Part shown: positions 61,201 through 64,000 of the stretch, piece after piece
Position numbering within the stretch: position 1 is the stretch's first letter
Layout of the letters: each line of letters starts with the position of its first letter
Assembly (NCBI GenBank): GCA_964559125.1
Contig: CAZLGW010000001.1
Coordinates: 186,001-250,000 of the forward strand
DNA length: 64,000 bases
Direction: 5' to 3'
Source of the DNA: Ravibacter sp964559125
Lineage (GTDB): Bacteria > Bacteroidota > Bacteroidia > Cytophagales > Spirosomataceae
The notes under the pieces: model-generated
Told to the model about the DNA's origin: nothing
Database searches by the model: none
What the model saw: the letters and a program-made list of their open reading frames with translations, nothing else
Translations under genes and position numbers: made by a program

Positions 61201-64000
61201 GTGTCACGACTACCAATGGGTATAATGGCAAAGGACAATTGACTACCCGCACGGATTTCAGCGGGCAATCCCAAAGTGTGATGACATCCTATAGCTACAA
61301 CAGCCTGGGTAATGTTATCTCCACTTCTGTAAGTTCTTCCGGGATGACCACCCGCACAACCTCTGCCGGCTACGACGGGAAAGGAAGGTATGCCGAGAGC
61401 ACCACCGATGAAATGGGATATACCGCCTCAGCTACTTATAACCCTCGATGGGGCGTTCCTCTAAGCGTCACCAGCATGCAGGGGATCACCACCAGTTACG
61501 AATACGATCCGTTCGGAAGGCTCCGGAAGACCGTTTTTCCCATGGGCAACAACCAGGAGATATCCTATCATTGGGATATTTCCGCCAATCAGCGGTGGTA
61601 TGTGCTGACAAGCGCTCCGGGCCACCCTGCAGATAAAACCTGGTATGATTTGTTGGGTCGAGAGATACGAAATGAAACGGAGCTCTTTGACGGGCAATGG
61701 TCGATCCAAATCAAAACTTATGATGCCAGAGGAAACCTGCATACCACAACTGAACCTCATAAAGATGGAGAAGGCTATATTACTACCACTAACAGCTATG
61801 ACTCTTTTAACCGGTTGTCAAGTGTGAACATGGGGGTATTGGGCAACACGATCCTATCTTACACTCCGACATCAGGAAACATGATTGTTACAACCAATGC
61901 TCCTTCAGGTACTACCTCCAAAACTACTGATGCGTCTGGCATGCTCATCAGCGCCACAGACGGTGGTGGTACACTTACTTATACTTATTATAGTCATGGA
62001 GGGCTCAAGACTGTATCAAATGGAACCGTAAATCTCACGACTAGTGAATATGATACCTACGGGCGACAAACCAAGCTCATTGACCTCAATGCCGGAACGA
62101 CGGAATACGGCTATGATGCATTAGGCCGGTTGGTCTGGCAGAAAAGTGCCAAAGGAGAGGAAACAAACATCCAATACAACCTGGCTGGGCAAATCACCAC
62201 CCGAACCGGGCCTGAAGGCTCAACCTCTTATACCTATGGCACTACCAATAGCGGTATCGAAAAAAGAGGACTTATTAAAACAGTGTCCGGTTTTGAAGGC
62301 AACTCATCCGCCTACCAGTACAACGCGCTCGGGCAGCTTACCCATCTCACCGAGAATATCGACGGCAATTACACTATATCATATACATACAATTCTGTCG
62401 GAGAAATTGCCTCAATAACCTACCCTTCAGGATTGGTGATTACCTATGAGTACAATGAGAGAGGCTTTCCGAACAGGATCAGGCAAGGGCCTTCGACAGG
62501 CTCAGGCCCCGATCTTTATACTACCAACGGGATGAATGGCAAAGGACAGGTCACGGGTTACAGTAAAGGCAATGGCAAGGTATCGTCCGTCGACTATGTG
62601 CACGGCTTTCCTACCCGCTATTATACCGATGGGGTACAGGATCTGAGATTGGTCTGGGACTACCAGAGGGGGAACCTTTCTTCACGTGAGGATGTCAGGA
62701 AAGGCAAAACCGAAACCTTTATCTACGACTACTTCAATCGCTTGACAGGCGCCGGCGTATCAGGCGGGGTGCCTTTCAACATTGCTTATGCACCAGACGG
62801 AAATATCAGCAGCAAGACTGACGCGGGTATCTATAGCTATCATGCCGAAAAGATCCACGCTGTAGATGGAGTGACAAACCCGGCACCCTCCCCAATACCA
62901 CTGCTGTCTCAGGATATTACCTATACCGCTTTCATGCAGCCGCATACAATAAGTGAAAATAGTTATATTCTCGCCTATACCTACGGTACGGATTATAATC
63001 GCATCAAGTCGGAGCTCACGCGGGATGGAAGCGCTATCAATGCCCGGTATTATTTTGAGGCAGGTTTTGAGAAAGACATAACCGGAGGTAACAGCCGATA
63101 TATTCAATATATATCCGGCCCGGTGGGTCTTATAGCCATCGTTGAAAGTTTGGGCGGGAGCCACTATGTACATTATACCTACACCGATCATTTGGGGTCG
63201 ATTCTTACAGCAACGGACCAGAGCGGGGTAGTAGAAGCTGAGCAGAGTTTCGACGCCTGGGGCCGGCGGCGAGATGTAGCCTCATGGGTGCCGCTCTCTC
63301 CTGTGGCAGCCACGGGGCTGCCTGTGTGGCTGTATAGAGGGTACACGGGGCATGAGCACCTCGATCAGTTCGGGCTCATCAATATGAACGGACGGATGTA
63401 TGACCCGGTATTGGGGAGGATGCTGAGCCCGGATAATTATGTGCCGGATCCGCTTTTTAGTCAGGACTATAATCGGTATACTTATGCCAGGAATAATCCG
63501 CTGATATATACTGATCCGGACGGGGAGTTCTGGCACATTGTTATTGGTGCTGCTTTAGGTGGAGGGATTAATCTGGGTATCCAGGCTGCATTGGGTAATG
63601 TCAATAGCTTTAAGGCGGGATTGAGAGTCTTCGGGCAGGGCGCGATAATGGGAGGAATGGCTGCCATAGGGTGCGCTTCGTGTAGTGTGGGGAACCTGGC
63701 GTTGGGGTCGGTAATGGCGGTAGGAAACTCCTATTTGCCCTCCTATCAGATACCATTGGGCAGCAGCGGATTCTCGGTATCGGTAGGGCTATCTGCTGGA
63801 TTTGGTACCACTGGCTTATTTGCGGGAGCGAATGTTGGTTTAAATTACAGCTCCGAATATTTTTCAGCAGGATTCAGTTATGGTAACGGATACAATTTCA
63901 GGGATGGTATTACCGGTAAATCAGGCTGGAGCCAGTCTTACGGTGGGGGAGCAATTGTTGGAGGGAATGATTTCAGGGTCGGAATGTTTACCAACCAGTT
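58278..64000 (+). CDS. Giant SpvB/FG-GAP/RHS-repeat protein (3' end outside the window)
   Basis: The frame from ATG 58278 was sampled at several points up to 64000 and stays in register with family-like sequence, so the protein has at least 1907 residues. It begins with leader KTCFLLVCYCFALTLRSQ and a SpvB-like N-terminal domain (AVYSVPVMIPPGTNGVVPSVSLEYNSQAG, GIAGMGWSISGLSVITR). Seven FG-GAP-like DxNGDGxxD units lie between about 59330 and 60490 (GDFDGDGKQEV, GDYTGDGIDDV, GDFNGDGIPEY, LDFNGDGKHDI and others). YD repeats follow (SYEYDPFGRLRKTVFP, TTEYGYDALGRLVWQKS). The RHS core reads YTDHLGSILTATDQSG, GLINMNGRMYDPVLGRMLSPD, NRYTYARNNPLIYTDPDGE. The variable tail starts as a Gly/Ala-rich segment; its toxin or sorting domain is beyond the edge. 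Confidence 0.9.
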   Translation, partial: MKKTCFLLVCYCFALTLRSQHIEYSPLYNSAQFDAQVIDVSRPVGATNGTAGVSPGGAAVYSVPVMIPPGTNGVVPSVSLEYNSQAGAGIAGMGWSISGLSVITRTPQNMYFDATVRPVGLNTDDRFALDGQRMVVKTGTYGSNGSVYGTEIESFSVITIKDMQGSNPKWFEVTDKNGVSMQYGNTADSRFMNEDGTSVISWMLNRITYPDGNYLDYEYNTSGREPRITRMLYTGNVETGLLPYNEISFEYKIRQNGDFSDIRTIYTGGAALASRFLLDRIIVRAEGEIVRVYQLTYGNDGINSYLLSVQEAGNDGTALNPAIFKYGDQPAARSEYHNTAIPGGENRETFFGDFDGDGKQEVLNATVAENRDGFRYYSDFKVFKKSHTGNTFSLLSTTTLENNYTLVNKIEIPNQHSVITGDYTGDGIDDVIALNISYGNGQSVLENVAIYESLNGGLHFNKITRSVQPNYNRIHASKKFFYPGDFNGDGIPEYITILGNSAGAYRVFLCTDFRSGGACGEVTVSGPSNYPTLSWINTEQIFILDFNGDGKHDIMLVGASGSEIFTLDGYTAVRIYSGGFPSVGKNIYTGDFNGDGKTDIMQSDNEISNVIKGISTGTTFLQSVVTLSSHLPVNTDPVDAEHRNQLVIGDYNGDGKSDIYYDWHRKKSTPIHQGNHVQRFTGHDLFYSNGDTFTYRQLHYSVHSQDEFIDYRLSALPALDTKYTTIDINGDGKTDLISSPHNGVIGVWLFHENGKETLLEKVSNGVKHITEWSYKSLVEGGEFYSKGTTPSSGPVNIMQPALSMVHEFKSGNGIGEDFTKRYSYKGAVLHRSGKGFLGFAGVTVLDLSMDVRTISESELNTTWFSLAPQKTSVYLASANWLVSESIFTNEFVASGARRFWIKTSGISQKDNALGVTTSTINTYDSYGNITVSTVTIPGVHTTRTTTGYGAFPGSIPNKSISMTVDNTRSGQSTHSVTTTNGYNGKGQLTTRTDFSGQSQSVMTSYSYNSLGNVISTSVSSSGMTTRTTSAGYDGKGRYAESTTDEMGYTASATYNPRWGVPLSVTSMQGITTSYEYDPFGRLRKTVFPMGNNQEISYHWDISANQRWYVLTSAPGHPADKTWYDLLGREIRNETELFDGQWSIQIKTYDARGNLHTTTEPHKDGEGYITTTNSYDSFNRLSSVNMGVLGNTILSYTPTSGNMIVTTNAPSGTTSKTTDASGMLISATDGGGTLTYTYYSHGGLKTVSNGTVNLTTSEYDTYGRQTKLIDLNAGTTEYGYDALGRLVWQKSAKGEETNIQYNLAGQITTRTGPEGSTSYTYGTTNSGIEKRGLIKTVSGFEGNSSAYQYNALGQLTHLTENIDGNYTISYTYNSVGEIASITYPSGLVITYEYNERGFPNRIRQGPSTGSGPDLYTTNGMNGKGQVTGYSKGNGKVSSVDYVHGFPTRYYTDGVQDLRLVWDYQRGNLSSREDVRKGKTETFIYDYFNRLTGAGVSGGVPFNIAYAPDGNISSKTDAGIYSYHAEKIHAVDGVTNPAPSPIPLLSQDITYTAFMQPHTISENSYILAYTYGTDYNRIKSELTRDGSAINARYYFEAGFEKDITGGNSRYIQYISGPVGLIAIVESLGGSHYVHYTYTDHLGSILTATDQSGVVEAEQSFDAWGRRRDVASWVPLSPVAATGLPVWLYRGYTGHEHLDQFGLINMNGRMYDPVLGRMLSPDNYVPDPLFSQDYNRYTYARNNPLIYTDPDGEFWHIVIGAALGGGINLGIQAALGNVNSFKAGLRVFGQGAIMGGMAAIGCASCSVGNLALGSVMAVGNSYLPSYQIPLGSSGFSVSVGLSAGFGTTGLFAGANVGLNYSSEYFSAGFSYGNGYNFRDGITGKSGWSQSYGGGAIVGGNDFRVGMFTNQ

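Overview
The window is chromosomal DNA from a member of the Bacteroidota, most likely a Cytophagales- or Sphingobacteriales-type soil or aquatic bacterium (a Dyadobacter-like organism would fit, but the genus is inference). The evidence is a SusC/SusD pair with FecR and an ECF sigma factor, type IX secretion C-terminal domains, a CcoN-CcoO fused cbb3 oxidase, and several promoters with the Bacteroidota -7 element TAnnTTTG. There is no plasmid or phage backbone, no CRISPR array and no intact insertion sequence.

Layout. 1-180 is the end of polX. 281-1015 is an RluA-type pseudouridine synthase. 1044-5898 (minus) is a three-gene run: a DUF1080 protein, a Tm-1-like/UPF0261 protein and a cupredoxin-propeller-HEAT dehydrogenase-like protein. 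6160-15203 (plus) is a tightly packed 12-gene fatty-acid/polyketide-like operon resembling part of an aryl polyene/flexirubin cluster. It has two ACPs, two active ketosynthases, two inactive KS-like partners, two hotdog dehydratases, a thioesterase, an LPLAT acyltransferase, a NodB-LolA fusion and a GT2-DUF2062 fusion. The ketoreductase, AMP-ligase, MMPL exporter and aromatic starter genes are absent from the window.

15349-28140 is a microaerobic respiration module. Two Crp/Fnr-type palindromes precede ccoI, followed by ccoS, a ccoNO fusion, a ccoQP fusion, ccoG, ccoH, a SafE-like membrane protein and hemN. It ends with a PAS histidine kinase whose PAS domain carries the FixL-spaced His/Arg pair, and a response regulator fused to a Crp/Fnr DNA-binding module. 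This looks like a condensed FixL-FixJ-FixK circuit beside its own targets. hppA (28221-30449) and two tRNA genes follow.

30837-39541 is more heterogeneous: a 5'-truncated FtsX/MacB-type permease, an amidohydrolase, an ankyrin protein, an AraC regulator, the copper pump CopA with an HMA chaperone, and a NarL-type response regulator. 39637-44184 holds a large T9SS-secreted protein (minus) and a TPR sensor kinase (plus). 44268-57430 (minus) is a sulfatase-rich polysaccharide utilisation locus: sigma factor, FecR, STN-SusC, SusD and four sulfatases, two of them clear paralogues. It has no glycoside hydrolase.

57602-64000 (plus) has a small T9SS protein and, directly behind it, a giant SpvB/FG-GAP/RHS-repeat protein. 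Its reading frame stays open to the window edge, so its C-terminal domain is not seen.
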